Shown here: positions 7,447-14,887 of the stretch, piece after piece
Position numbering within the stretch: the first letter of the stretch is position 1
Layout of the letters: each line of letters starts with the position of its first letter
Source of the DNA: Salinarimonas chemoclinalis
GTDB lineage: Bacteria > Pseudomonadota > Alphaproteobacteria > Rhizobiales > Beijerinckiaceae
Direction: 5' to 3'
Assembly (NCBI RefSeq): GCF_041514305.1
Contig: NZ_JBGMWH010000016.1
Coordinates: 1-64,000, forward strand
Length of the DNA stretch: 64,000 nucleotides
The notes under the pieces: model-generated
Database searches by the model: none
The model's input: the letters and a program-made list of their open reading frames with translations, nothing else
What the model was told of the DNA's origin: nothing
Translations under genes and position numbers: made by a program

Positions 7447-8622
7447 ATGAGCCGCCGATCGATCGCCCTCGCCGCCTGCCTCGTCCTCGCCTCCTCGGCC
7501 GCGCTCGCGCAGCCCCCTGGAAGCGGCGGACAGACCGGCGGCGGGCAGACGGGCGGCGGGCAGACCAGCGGCGGGCAGACCAGCGGCGGGCAGACGGGCG
7601 GCGGCTCTCAAGGCGGCGGCGGAACGCAGGCCGCGACGCCGCAGGCGGCGGCCCCGGCCCCGATCCGCACCGGCGCCCAGGCCGCCGCGCTGCTGCGCGC
7701 GGGCCGGGCGCAGGCGGTGGATCTCCTCTCGAACGGCATCCGCACGCTCGTCGGCGGGCGGCTCGCGCCGGGCGCTCTCGACGCCGTGGCGGTCGCGCCC
7801 GCCCCCGGCGGGCCGCCGCCCGCGGCCTTCGCCTCCCTCGATGCGGCGTCGGCGCCGCTGTGGCACGCCTGGGTCTCGCCGCGTGCGACCCGGGCGGAGC
7901 GCGACCACCCGACATTCGGCTACGACGGGCTCCAGGCGGGCGTCTCCGCCGGCGTCGATCGCCGGGTGGGCGCGCGCGCCGTGGTCGGCGTGCTCGGCCT
8001 CTACGAGGCGTCCGACTTCGACACCGTCGGCTCCGGCTTCCTCCAGGGACGGCTCGGGGGCGCGGGCGTCTACGGCGGCGCGTCGCTCGGCGACGTCCTG
8101 GTCGGCGACGTCTCGGCGTTCTGGCAGGGCGGCGAGAGCGACGTGGGCAACGCCGTCGCGCGTGGGCGCTTCGACGCCGAGCGCCGGGCGCTCGCCGCCA
8201 ACCTCACGGCCTACCTGAACGCGGGTGCGGTTCAGGTCGCGCCGACGTTGGGCGTGGTGTGGGTCTCCGACCGGCAGGGCGCCTATCGCGACGGCCTCGG
8301 TACGGCCTACCCGGCACTGACGGTCGAGACGACCACGCTGCGGGCGGGGGCCGAGGTGTCGCGCGCGTTCGCCGTCGCGGGCGGCGGCACGCTCACGCCC
8401 TTCGTCGCCGCCGCGGCGACGTGGGACGTCTCGCGCGTCGAGAGCCCGACGCCGACGACGCCGACCGACGACCTACCGGAGGGCGATCTGGTGCTGCGCG
8501 GGGGACTGCGCGCGGCGCCGACGCCGGCACTCGCGCTGTCGCTCGAGGTGGACGTGTCGGGGCTCGCGCGCCCCGACTATTCGGTCGTGACGGTCTCGGG
8601 CCGGCTCGGCCTGCGCTTCTGA
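7447..8622 (+). CDS. Autotransporter beta-domain outer-membrane protein, no passenger
   Basis: A 391-residue exported protein: signal peptide (RRSIALAACLVLASSAALAQ), a low-complexity stretch made of five GGQTx repeats (about residues 29-55), an Ala/Pro linker, a short helix (AAALLRAGRAQAVDLLSNG), then a beta-rich C-terminal domain from about residue 140 ending in LGLRF, the terminal Phe expected of outer-membrane barrels. The barrel resembles autotransporter domains but almost no passenger is present. ATG at 7447 is chosen; another ATG at 7438 adds three residues and neither has a clear Shine-Dalgarno. It is divergent from the ECF sigma operon. Confidence 0.75.
   Translation: MSRRSIALAACLVLASSAALAQPPGSGGQTGGGQTGGGQTSGGQTSGGQTGGGSQGGGGTQAATPQAAAPAPIRTGAQAAALLRAGRAQAVDLLSNGIRTLVGGRLAPGALDAVAVAPAPGGPPPAAFASLDAASAPLWHAWVSPRATRAERDHPTFGYDGLQAGVSAGVDRRVGARAVVGVLGLYEASDFDTVGSGFLQGRLGGAGVYGGASLGDVLVGDVSAFWQGGESDVGNAVARGRFDAERRALAANLTAYLNAGAVQVAPTLGVVWVSDRQGAYRDGLGTAYPALTVETTTLRAGAEVSRAFAVAGGGTLTPFVAAAATWDVSRVESPTPTTPTDDLPEGDLVLRGGLRAAPTPALALSLEVDVSGLARPDYSVVTVSGRLGLRF
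7531..7605 (+). repeat. Five tandem 15-bp repeats inside the barrel gene
   Basis: Five in-phase copies of a 15-base unit of the type CAGACSRGCGGCGGG occupy 7531-7545, 7546-7560, 7561-7575, 7576-7590 and 7591-7605. Each encodes Gln-Thr-(Gly/Ser)-Gly-Gly. The unit length is a multiple of three, so copy-number change would lengthen or shorten the linker without a frameshift. Confidence 0.9.
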
Positions 8623-8643
8623 GCGCTGCAGCGGACGCGCAGC

Positions 8644-8665
8644 CCGGCCGCCGCGGGGCGGCCGG
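8644..8665. terminator. GC-rich hairpin between convergent genes
   Basis: CCGGCCGCC (8644-8652) pairs perfectly with GGCGGCCGG (8657-8665) across a four-base loop, in the 64-base gap between the convergent barrel gene and the small collagen-like gene. There is no T-tract, so a terminator role in either direction is only plausible. Confidence 0.4.
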
Positions 8666-8686
8666 CCTGCGGATCGCATCGGATCG

Positions 8687-9109
8687 TCAGCGACGGTCGC
8701 GACCGCCCTCCGGCCCGCCGGGATCGCCGTTGGGAGTGCCCGGGTCGCCTCCGGGGACACCGGGATCACCGCCTGGGACACCCGGATCTCCGCCGGGGCC
8801 ACCCGGATCGCCGCCGGGGCCGGCGCCCGGATCGCCATGGTGGTAGGCGGTCGGGATCGGATGGCCGTGGCTCCAGCCCTGGCCCTGCGAGCCCAGGCGC
8901 GCCTCGCAGGCATGGGTCTCGTGGACGACGCAGCGGTGGGCGGCATCGACGTCGCGGATCTGGCTGCAGACGGGGGCGACCAGCTCGAGGCAGTCGTAAC
9001 GGAGCATCCGCGCCTCGGCGGCGCCGGCGAGGGAGACGAGGGCGGTGAAGCCCGCCACGATCGTGGCCGCGGTGCGGAACGCGACGGGACGAGAGGGAAA
9101 ACGGCGCAT
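8687..9109 (-). CDS. Small exported protein with collagen-like Gly-rich tail
   Basis: A 140-residue hypothetical protein. ATG at 9109 is chosen because AGGAAGGA sits eight bases upstream; a longer frame to 9244 would lose the signal peptide from the N-terminus. It has a signal peptide (about 1-33, ending AGAAEA), a short domain with four cysteines (YDCLELVAPVC, HRC, THAC) that could form two disulfides, then a C-terminal run of roughly 40 residues of Gly-Asp-Pro-Gly / Gly-Val-Pro-Gly triplets. No enzymatic motif is visible. The tail looks like a collagen-type spacer or a surface-exposed low-complexity region. Confidence 0.6.
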   Translation of the reverse strand: MRRFPSRPVAFRTAATIVAGFTALVSLAGAAEARMLRYDCLELVAPVCSQIRDVDAAHRCVVHETHACEARLGSQGQGWSHGHPIPTAYHHGDPGAGPGGDPGGPGGDPGVPGGDPGVPGGDPGTPNGDPGGPEGGRDRR

Positions 9110-9197
9110 GGGATCGTCCTTCCTGGATTGTCGTACGGGCTGGCTGCCCGCTCGCATCCTTGGTCGGAGGAGCACCGTCACCGGTTCGCCGATTTCG

Positions 9198-9229
9198 AAA
9201 AAAAAGAGCCGGCCCCGTGGGGCCGGCTC
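9198..9229 (-). terminator. Rho-independent terminator of the barrel porin gene
   Basis: On the minus strand a strong hairpin (arms GAGCCGGCCCC and its complement, 9206-9229) is followed by eight T residues (complement of the A-run 9198-9205). It lies 29 bases after the stop of the Omp25-like gene and shows the full intrinsic terminator form. Confidence 0.85.
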
Positions 9230-9257
9230 GGGCATGGCTCGCACCTGCCGCGCGCGG

Positions 9258-10067
9258 TCAGAACTTGTAGCTCAGGCGGGCGCGCACGACGCCGAACTCG
9301 ATACGGTCGTCGACGGTCTCGCTCGAGGCGGGGATCGCGTTCGCGCCGACGAAGCCGGCGACGCCGTTGGCGCTCTGGTCGCGGTCGAGGTTCACGTAGA
9401 GGCCCTCGAGGCCGACGACGAGGTTGTCGGTCCAGGCGTAGTCGACGCCCGCGCCGAGGGTCCAGCCGAAGGCGACGTCCCGATCCTCGAACAGGACGCG
9501 GTTGCCGGTCGCGGTCTCGTATCGGACGGAGTCGCCGCCGCCGTAGGCGAGGCCGCCGGTGGCGTAGACGAGCGTGCGGTCGAAGGCGTAGCCGGCGCGC
9601 AGGCGCGCCGTGCCGAACCAGTCGACGCCCGAGATGCCGCGGCGCAGCGGCTCGAAGCCGGCGGTCGCGGGGCTGACCGAGATCGGCGCCGTGGAGCGGT
9701 CGTTGCCCAGCCCGACGAACTGGATGTCGGCCTCCGCGCCGAGGACGAAGTTGTTGGCGAACTGGAAATTGTAGCCCAGGAAGCCGCCGCCGGTGAACGA
9801 CGCGTCGTCCTTGTTGTCGCCGTAGCGGATCACGGTGCCCGCGGGCACGAAGGCGTTTGGCGCGACCACCACGGTCGAGCGACGGTCGTCGCCGGCGTTG
9901 AAGCCGACGCCCGCGTTCACGCCGGCATAGAAGCCGGTCCAGCTGAAGACCGGCTGCGGGATGAAGGCCGGGGCCGGAGCCTCGACGCGCGAGGGAAGAT
10001 CCGCCGCGAGTGCGCCGGTGGCGAGGACGAAGGACGCCGCGCTCGCCAGGAGAATGGTTCTTGTCAT
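9258..10067 (-). CDS. Outer-membrane beta-barrel protein, Omp25/Omp31-like
   Basis: A 269-residue exported barrel protein. It has a signal peptide (MTRTILLASAASFVLATGALAA), then the family opening VFSWTGFYAGVNAGVGFN at about residues 41-58, alternating aromatic/glycine strands, and a C-terminal RLSYKF ending in Phe for BAM recognition. The length and order match the rhizobial/brucella Omp25/Omp31 group of outer-membrane proteins. GAGGTG precedes the ATG at good spacing. It forms its own transcription unit with a clear intrinsic terminator. A structural or porin-like role at the cell surface is inferred from the family. Confidence 0.88.
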   Translation of the reverse strand: MTRTILLASAASFVLATGALAADLPSRVEAPAPAFIPQPVFSWTGFYAGVNAGVGFNAGDDRRSTVVVAPNAFVPAGTVIRYGDNKDDASFTGGGFLGYNFQFANNFVLGAEADIQFVGLGNDRSTAPISVSPATAGFEPLRRGISGVDWFGTARLRAGYAFDRTLVYATGGLAYGGGDSVRYETATGNRVLFEDRDVAFGWTLGAGVDYAWTDNLVVGLEGLYVNLDRDQSANGVAGFVGANAIPASSETVDDRIEFGVVRARLSYKF

Positions 10068-10400
10068 CAGAGCACCTCTTTCGATGAGCCGCCAACCTAA
10101 CGCATGTGACGGGGAAGATGCTGTTGTTTCTATGCATCAGGTCTACATTGCTTATTGCCAAGCTAGACTTATGTTATCGAAGATGTGGTGAAATTCTGTT
10201 CTCGACGAAGCACTCTTCATGGAACCAAATCAACCGACTTACATAGGTTACTCCGACGCGGGTCTCGGCGCGACGCACGGGTCGACCGGCGCCGCGCGGG
10301 CGATTTGGCCGCACCGCTCCCCGCGGCTATCCTGCGGCGGGAAAACACGCGATTCGGCCGGCAGGCGCGCCGGCGCGCGCACGCGACCCGGAGGTCCGTC
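10068..10400. other. Divergent intergenic region, locally AT-rich
   Basis: A 333-base gap between the minus-strand barrel porin gene and the plus-strand sugar operon. The part from about 10115 to 10255 is clearly richer in A+T than its surroundings and must hold both promoters, but no confident -35/-10 pair could be assigned. A GGAGGT Shine-Dalgarno ends just before the GTG at 10401. No gene is supported here. Confidence 0.6.
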
Positions 10401-11174
10401 GTGAAGGTCGTCATACTCGCCGGCGGGCTCGGCACGCGCCTCTCGGAGGAGACGGTCAACGTCCCCAAGCCGATGGTCGAGATCGGCGGCATGCCGATCC
10501 TGTGGCACATCATGAAGATCTACGCCGCCCAGGGCTTCGACGAATTCGTCGTGGCGCTCGGCTACAAGGGCGAGGCGATCAAGCGCTTCTTCTACGATTT
10601 CGACCGCCTGCGCGGCTCGCTGACCATCGATCTCGCGCAGGGTGGCGTGAAGCCGCACGCCGATCGCCCCGAGACCTGGCGCGTACACCTCATGGAGACC
10701 GGCCTCGAGACGCTCACCGCCGGGCGCCTGCTGCGCCTCAAGGACTTCCTCGGCGACGAGCCCTTCATGCTCACCTACGGCGACGGCGTCTCGAACGTCG
10801 ACCTGAAGGCGCTCCTCGCCTTCCACCGGTCGCACGGGCGGCTCGGCACGATCACCGCCGTGCGACCGCCCGCGCGCTTCGGCGGCCTCGACTTCTCGCC
10901 GGACGGCGAGATCCGCGAGTTCATCGAGAAGCCGCAGATCGGCGAGGGCTGGATCAACGGCGGCTTCATGGTGCTCGAGCCCGAGATCCTCGCGCGCATT
11001 CCCGGCGACGACGCCGCGCTCGAAGGCGACGTGCTCGAGCCGCTCTCGCGCGAGCGCGCGCTGATGGCCTATCGCCACGAGGGCTATTGGCAGTGCATGG
11101 ACACGCTGCGCGACCGGCGCATCCTCGACGACATGTGGGCGACGGGAGCCGCGCCGTGGCGGATCTGGGAATGA
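10401..11174 (+). CDS. rfbF: Glucose-1-phosphate cytidylyltransferase
   Basis: Makes CDP-glucose from CTP and glucose 1-phosphate, opening the CDP-deoxysugar route. The 257-residue product matches the usual RfbF length. It begins MKVVILAGGLGTRLSEET, the nucleotidyltransferase G-rich loop, has KPMVEIGGMPILWHIMK, TYGDGVSNVD (metal-binding Asp), INGGFMVLEPEI and EGYWQCMDTLRD. The GTG at 10401 is chosen because GGAGGTC precedes it and the G-rich loop must be N-terminal. First gene of a six-gene operon; the stop overlaps the next ATG by four bases. Confidence 0.95.
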   Translation: MKVVILAGGLGTRLSEETVNVPKPMVEIGGMPILWHIMKIYAAQGFDEFVVALGYKGEAIKRFFYDFDRLRGSLTIDLAQGGVKPHADRPETWRVHLMETGLETLTAGRLLRLKDFLGDEPFMLTYGDGVSNVDLKALLAFHRSHGRLGTITAVRPPARFGGLDFSPDGEIREFIEKPQIGEGWINGGFMVLEPEILARIPGDDAALEGDVLEPLSRERALMAYRHEGYWQCMDTLRDRRILDDMWATGAAPWRIWE

Positions 11175-12154
11175 GCCCGCGCGCGCGCTTCTGGCGCGGC
11201 CGCCGCGTCCTCGTCACCGGCGCCTCCGGGCTCGTCGGCTCGCACCTGACGCGCGAACTCGTCTCGCTCGGCTGCGACGTGGTCGCGCTGGTGCGCGACT
11301 GGGTGCCGGGCAGCCCGCTCCTCTCCGAGGACTGGGCGCGCGCCGTCACCCTCGTGCGCGGCGACGTCTGCGACCAGGCGGCGCTGGAGCGCATCCTCGG
11401 CGAGCACGAGATCGCGAGCGTCGTCCACCTCGCGGCGCAGACCATCGTGCCCATCGCCAACCGCAACCCGGTCTCGACCTTCGAGACCAACGTGGCGGGC
11501 ACCTGGCGGCTGCTCGAGGCGGCGCGGCGCTCGCCCAAGGTGAGCGAGATCGTCGTCGCCTCCTCCGACAAGGCCTACGGCCAGGCCGCGGTGCTGCCCT
11601 ACACGGAGGAGACGCCCCTCGCCGGGCTCTACCCCTACGACGCGTCGAAATCCTGCGCGGACCTGATCGCGCAATCCTACGCGGCGACTTACGGGACCCC
11701 GGTCGCCATCACCCGCTGCGGCAACTTCTTCGGCGGCGGCGACCTCAACTGGAGCCGCATCGTGCCCGGCACGATCCGCTCGCTCATCGCCGGCGAGCGC
11801 CCGGTGATCCGCTCGGACGGCACGCTGGTGCGCGACTACATCTACGTCGGCGACGCGGTCGAGGCCTACATGACGCTCACCGAGCGCCTCGCCGAGAACC
11901 GGGCGCTCGCGGGGCGCGGCTTCAACTTCTCGACCGAGATCCCGCTCTCCGCCCGCGCTCTCGTCGACCTGATCCGCGCGCGTATGGGCAGCGACCTCGA
12001 GCCGATCGTGCTCGGGGAGGCGACGCACGAGATCGCCGAGCAGTATCTCGACGCCTCGCGGGCCCGCGCCGAGCTGGGATGGGCGCCGCGCTACGGCCTC
12101 GAGGAGGGGCTCGACCACACCATCGCCTGGTACCGCGAGAGGCTCGCGCGATGA
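11171..12154 (+). CDS. NAD-dependent 4,6-dehydratase/epimerase, RfbG-like
   Basis: An extended short-chain dehydrogenase of 327 residues, probably CDP-glucose 4,6-dehydratase given its position after rfbF. The Rossmann motif VTGASGLVGSHL is at about residues 14-25, HLAAQT near 92, the SSDKAYGQ stretch near 135, and the catalytic YDASK near 157. RDYIYVGDAVEAYM is the typical C-terminal half. Known RfbG proteins are somewhat longer (around 355), so a related 4-reductase or epimerase activity cannot be excluded. Coupled to both neighbours through ATGA overlaps. Confidence 0.82.
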   Translation: MSPRARFWRGRRVLVTGASGLVGSHLTRELVSLGCDVVALVRDWVPGSPLLSEDWARAVTLVRGDVCDQAALERILGEHEIASVVHLAAQTIVPIANRNPVSTFETNVAGTWRLLEAARRSPKVSEIVVASSDKAYGQAAVLPYTEETPLAGLYPYDASKSCADLIAQSYAATYGTPVAITRCGNFFGGGDLNWSRIVPGTIRSLIAGERPVIRSDGTLVRDYIYVGDAVEAYMTLTERLAENRALAGRGFNFSTEIPLSARALVDLIRARMGSDLEPIVLGEATHEIAEQYLDASRARAELGWAPRYGLEEGLDHTIAWYRERLAR

Positions 12155-13395
12155 CCGGCTCGCCCGCCATGACGCGCGTGACGTGCTGCCGCTCCTGCGG
12201 CGGCGAGCGTCTCGCGCCGATCCTCTCGCTGGGGGAGACGCCTCTCGCCAACGCCCTCGTCGCGCCCGAGCGTCTCGCGGAGCCGGAGCCGCGCTATCCG
12301 CTCGCGCTCGTCTTCTGCCGGGACTGCACGCTCCTCCAGCTCACGGTGTCGGTGCGCCCGGACCTGATGTTCTCGGACTACCCGTACTTCTCCTCGGTGT
12401 CCGAGAGCTTCACCGCCGCGGCGCGGGCGCTCGCGCGCCGACTCGTCTCCGAGCGCGGTCTCGGGGCGGGGGCGCAGGTGTTGGAGATCGCGAGCAACGA
12501 CGGCTACCTGCTCCAGGGCTACCGCGCGCTCGGCGTGCCGGTGCTCGGCATCGACCCCGCCGCGAACGTGGCGCGCGCGGCGATCGATGCGGGCGTGCCG
12601 ACGCGCGTCGCCTTCTTCGGGAGCGATCTCGCCGAGGACCTCGCCGCCGAAGGCATCGCGGCGGACGTCATCCACGCCAACAACGTCCTCGCCCACGTGC
12701 CGGACCTCAACGGCGTCGTCGCCGGCATGAAGCGGCTCCTCAAGCCCGGCGGCGTGTGCGTGATCGAGGTGCCCTACGCCCGCGACTTCGTCGAGAAGTG
12801 CGAGTTCGACACGATCTACCACGAGCACCTGTGCTACTTCTCGGGGAGCGCGCTCGACGCCCTCCTCGCCCGCCACGGGCTCGTCCTCGCGCACGTGGAG
12901 ACGACGCCCTTCCACGGCGGCACGCTGCGCGCCTTCGCGGAGCACGCGGGCGTCCCGCAGAGCCGGGCGGCGGCCGCGCTGCTCGCCGACGAGCGCCGGC
13001 TCGGCATGACGGACGAACCCTGGTACGCGAGCTTCGCCGCCCGGGTCGAGGGGCTGACCGCGACGCTCTCCCGCGTCCTGCGCGACCTCAAGGCCGGCGG
13101 GGCGCGCATCGCCGCCTACGGCGCCTCCGCCAAGGGCGCGACGCTCCTCAACTACGCCGGGCTGGGCGCGGACGTGATCGACTTCATCGCCGACCGCTCC
13201 CCGGCGAAGCAGGGGCTCCACGGGCCCGGCACCAAGCTGCCGATCGTCCCGCCCGAGCGGCTCCTCGAGGCGCGGCCGGACTACACGCTGCTGCTCACCT
13301 GGAACTTCGCCGAGGAGATCCTCGCCCAGCAGGCCGCCTACCGGGCGGCGGGCGGGCGCTTCGTGATCCCGGTGCCGGAGGTGCGGATCGTCTGA
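12151..13395 (+). CDS. Deoxysugar C-methyltransferase, SAM-dependent
   Basis: A 414-residue protein with the three-part layout of the NovU/TylCIII sugar C-3 methyltransferases: an N-terminal zinc-binding region (CRSCGGE at about residues 11-17 and CRDC near 66), a central SAM domain (VLEIASNDGYLLQGY near 110-124, then HANNVLAHVPDL and GGVCVIEVPY), and a C-terminal domain with IAAYGASAKGATLLNY. It would add a methyl branch to a 4-keto-deoxysugar. The ATG overlaps the previous stop by four bases; its own stop shares a base with the next ATG (TGATG). Confidence 0.88.
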   Translation: MTGSPAMTRVTCCRSCGGERLAPILSLGETPLANALVAPERLAEPEPRYPLALVFCRDCTLLQLTVSVRPDLMFSDYPYFSSVSESFTAAARALARRLVSERGLGAGAQVLEIASNDGYLLQGYRALGVPVLGIDPAANVARAAIDAGVPTRVAFFGSDLAEDLAAEGIAADVIHANNVLAHVPDLNGVVAGMKRLLKPGGVCVIEVPYARDFVEKCEFDTIYHEHLCYFSGSALDALLARHGLVLAHVETTPFHGGTLRAFAEHAGVPQSRAAAALLADERRLGMTDEPWYASFAARVEGLTATLSRVLRDLKAGGARIAAYGASAKGATLLNYAGLGADVIDFIADRSPAKQGLHGPGTKLPIVPPERLLEARPDYTLLLTWNFAEEILAQQAAYRAAGGRFVIPVPEVRIV

Positions 13396-13940
13396 TGCGC
13401 ATCGAGGAGACGCCGCTTCCCGGGGCCTTCGTGATCACGCCCGAGCCGATCGCGGACGCGCGCGGCTTCTTCGCGCGCACCGTCGATCGCGCGGCCTTCG
13501 CCGCGCGCGGCCTGAGCGCGGACTTCGTGCAGGCGAGCGTCTCGTTCAACGCCCGCGCCGGCACGCTGCGGGGGCTGCACTTCCAGCGCGATCCGCACGG
13601 CGAGGACAAGCTCATCCGCGTCACCATGGGCGCGATCCACGACGTGATCGTCGACCTGCGCGAGGGCTCGCCGACGCGGGGGCGCTGGCATGCGCTGCGG
13701 CTCGACGCGGCCTCCCGGGCGGCGCTCTGGGTCCCGAAGGGCTTCGCCCACGGCTTCGTCACGCTCGTGGACGACACCGAGGTCCTCTACCAGATGACGA
13801 CGCCCTACGTGCCCGGGGCGGCGGCGGGCCTGCGCTGGGACGATCCGTCGCTCGGCATCGACTGGCCGGTGGCCGACCCCATCCTCTCGGAGCGCGACGG
13901 CACCTGGCCGCTGCTCGAACGCTCGGATCGTCTCCCTTGA
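13395..13940 (+). CDS. rfbC: dTDP-4-dehydrorhamnose 3,5-epimerase-like protein
   Basis: A 181-residue cupin epimerase of the RmlC/RfbC family. It shows GAFVITPEPIADARGFFART at the N-terminus, NARAGTLRGLHFQ with the catalytic His, KLIRVTMGAIHDVIVDLR, and WVPKGFAHGFVTL. In this CDP-sugar operon it probably epimerises the keto-deoxysugar intermediate at C-5 (or C-3 and C-5). No rmlA, rmlB or rmlD is nearby, so classic dTDP-rhamnose synthesis is not the likely role and the nucleotide specificity is inferred from context. Confidence 0.9.
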   Translation: MRIEETPLPGAFVITPEPIADARGFFARTVDRAAFAARGLSADFVQASVSFNARAGTLRGLHFQRDPHGEDKLIRVTMGAIHDVIVDLREGSPTRGRWHALRLDAASRAALWVPKGFAHGFVTLVDDTEVLYQMTTPYVPGAAAGLRWDDPSLGIDWPVADPILSERDGTWPLLERSDRLP

Positions 13941-14887
13941 GCGGGCCCGGCACCCTTCTCCTCACCGGCGCGACGGGCTTCGTCGGCCGCCCGCTCGCGG
14001 CCGCGCTCGCCGCCCGGGGATGGCGCGTCGTCGGCACGACCTCGCGGGCCGATCCGCCGGCGGTGGCGGGCGTCGCGGCCTGGGAGCTCGTCGACCTGAC
14101 CGACGCCGCCGCGTCCCGCGCGCTCGTCGCGCGCACCCGCCCGGACGCGCTCGTGCACGGCGCCTGGACGACGACGCCGGGCCGGTTCTGGAGCGATCCC
14201 GCCAATCTTCGCTGGCTCGAGGCCGGCGTCGCGCTCGTCGACGCCTTCGGCGCCGCGGGCGGGCGGCGCGCGGTCGGGCTCGGCACCTGCGCGGAATACG
14301 CCACGGGCGACCCGAGCCTCGACGAGGCGACGACGTTGCTCCGTCCCGCGACGCCCTACGGCGCCGCCAAGGCCGCACTCTTCCACGCCGGGACCGCAGC
14401 TGCGCTGGCGCACGGCGTCTCTTTCGCCTGGGCGCGGCTGTTCACGCCCTACGGCCCCGGCGAGCCGCCGGGCAAGCTGATCGGTTCCGTCGCCCGCGCG
14501 CTCGCCGCCGGCGAGCGGGTGGCGACGACCGAGGGGACGCAGGATCGCGATTTCCTCTACGTCGACGACGTCGCGGAAGCGGTGGCGGCGCTCCTGGAGA
14601 GCGGGGTCGAGGGGCCGGTGAATGTCGGCTCCGGCGAGGCGGTGCGGCTGCGCGACCTGATCGCGCGCGTCGCGGCCCTCGCCGGGGGCGCGGACAGCAT
14701 CGACCTCGGCGCGCGCCCGCGCCCGCCGCACGATCCCGACCGACTGGTCGCCTCGATCGCGCGTCTCTCGGAGGAGGTCGGCTTCCGCCCGGCCGTCTCC
14801 CTGGACGAGGGGCTCGCGCGCACGGTGGTGGCGATACGAGACGAGACGCGGCGCGCGCGGACGCCGAACGAGGAGGCACGCCCATGA
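13937..14887 (+). CDS. NAD-dependent epimerase/dehydratase, sugar 4-ketoreductase candidate
   Basis: A 316-residue extended SDR: LLLTGATGFVGRPLAAAL near the N-terminus, YGAAKAALF holding the catalytic YxxxK near residue 138, RLFTPYGPGEPPGKL and RDFLYVDDVAEAV. As the fifth gene of a CDP-deoxysugar operon after dehydratase, methyltransferase and 3,5-epimerase, it is likely to reduce C-4 to finish the sugar. A TTG at 13937 overlapping the rfbC stop by four bases is taken as start because the Rossmann motif is already close behind. Exact product stereochemistry cannot be read. Confidence 0.8.
   Translation: MSGPGTLLLTGATGFVGRPLAAALAARGWRVVGTTSRADPPAVAGVAAWELVDLTDAAASRALVARTRPDALVHGAWTTTPGRFWSDPANLRWLEAGVALVDAFGAAGGRRAVGLGTCAEYATGDPSLDEATTLLRPATPYGAAKAALFHAGTAAALAHGVSFAWARLFTPYGPGEPPGKLIGSVARALAAGERVATTEGTQDRDFLYVDDVAEAVAALLESGVEGPVNVGSGEAVRLRDLIARVAALAGGADSIDLGARPRPPHDPDRLVASIARLSEEVGFRPAVSLDEGLARTVVAIRDETRRARTPNEEARP

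Noticed and set aside
7531..7605. Regular direct repeats that could suggest a CRISPR or VNTR array
   Set aside because: The unit is 15 bases with no spacers and is fully in frame inside a coding region, so it is a protein repeat, not CRISPR.
8690..8835. Second repetitive tract (Gly-Asp-Pro-rich)
   Set aside because: It is the coding sequence of the collagen-like tail; no spacer structure.
13395..13940. A dTDP-rhamnose pathway assignment for the sugar operon
   Set aside because: Only the RfbC-like gene fits; rmlA, rmlB and rmlD are missing and rfbF points to CDP-glucose chemistry.
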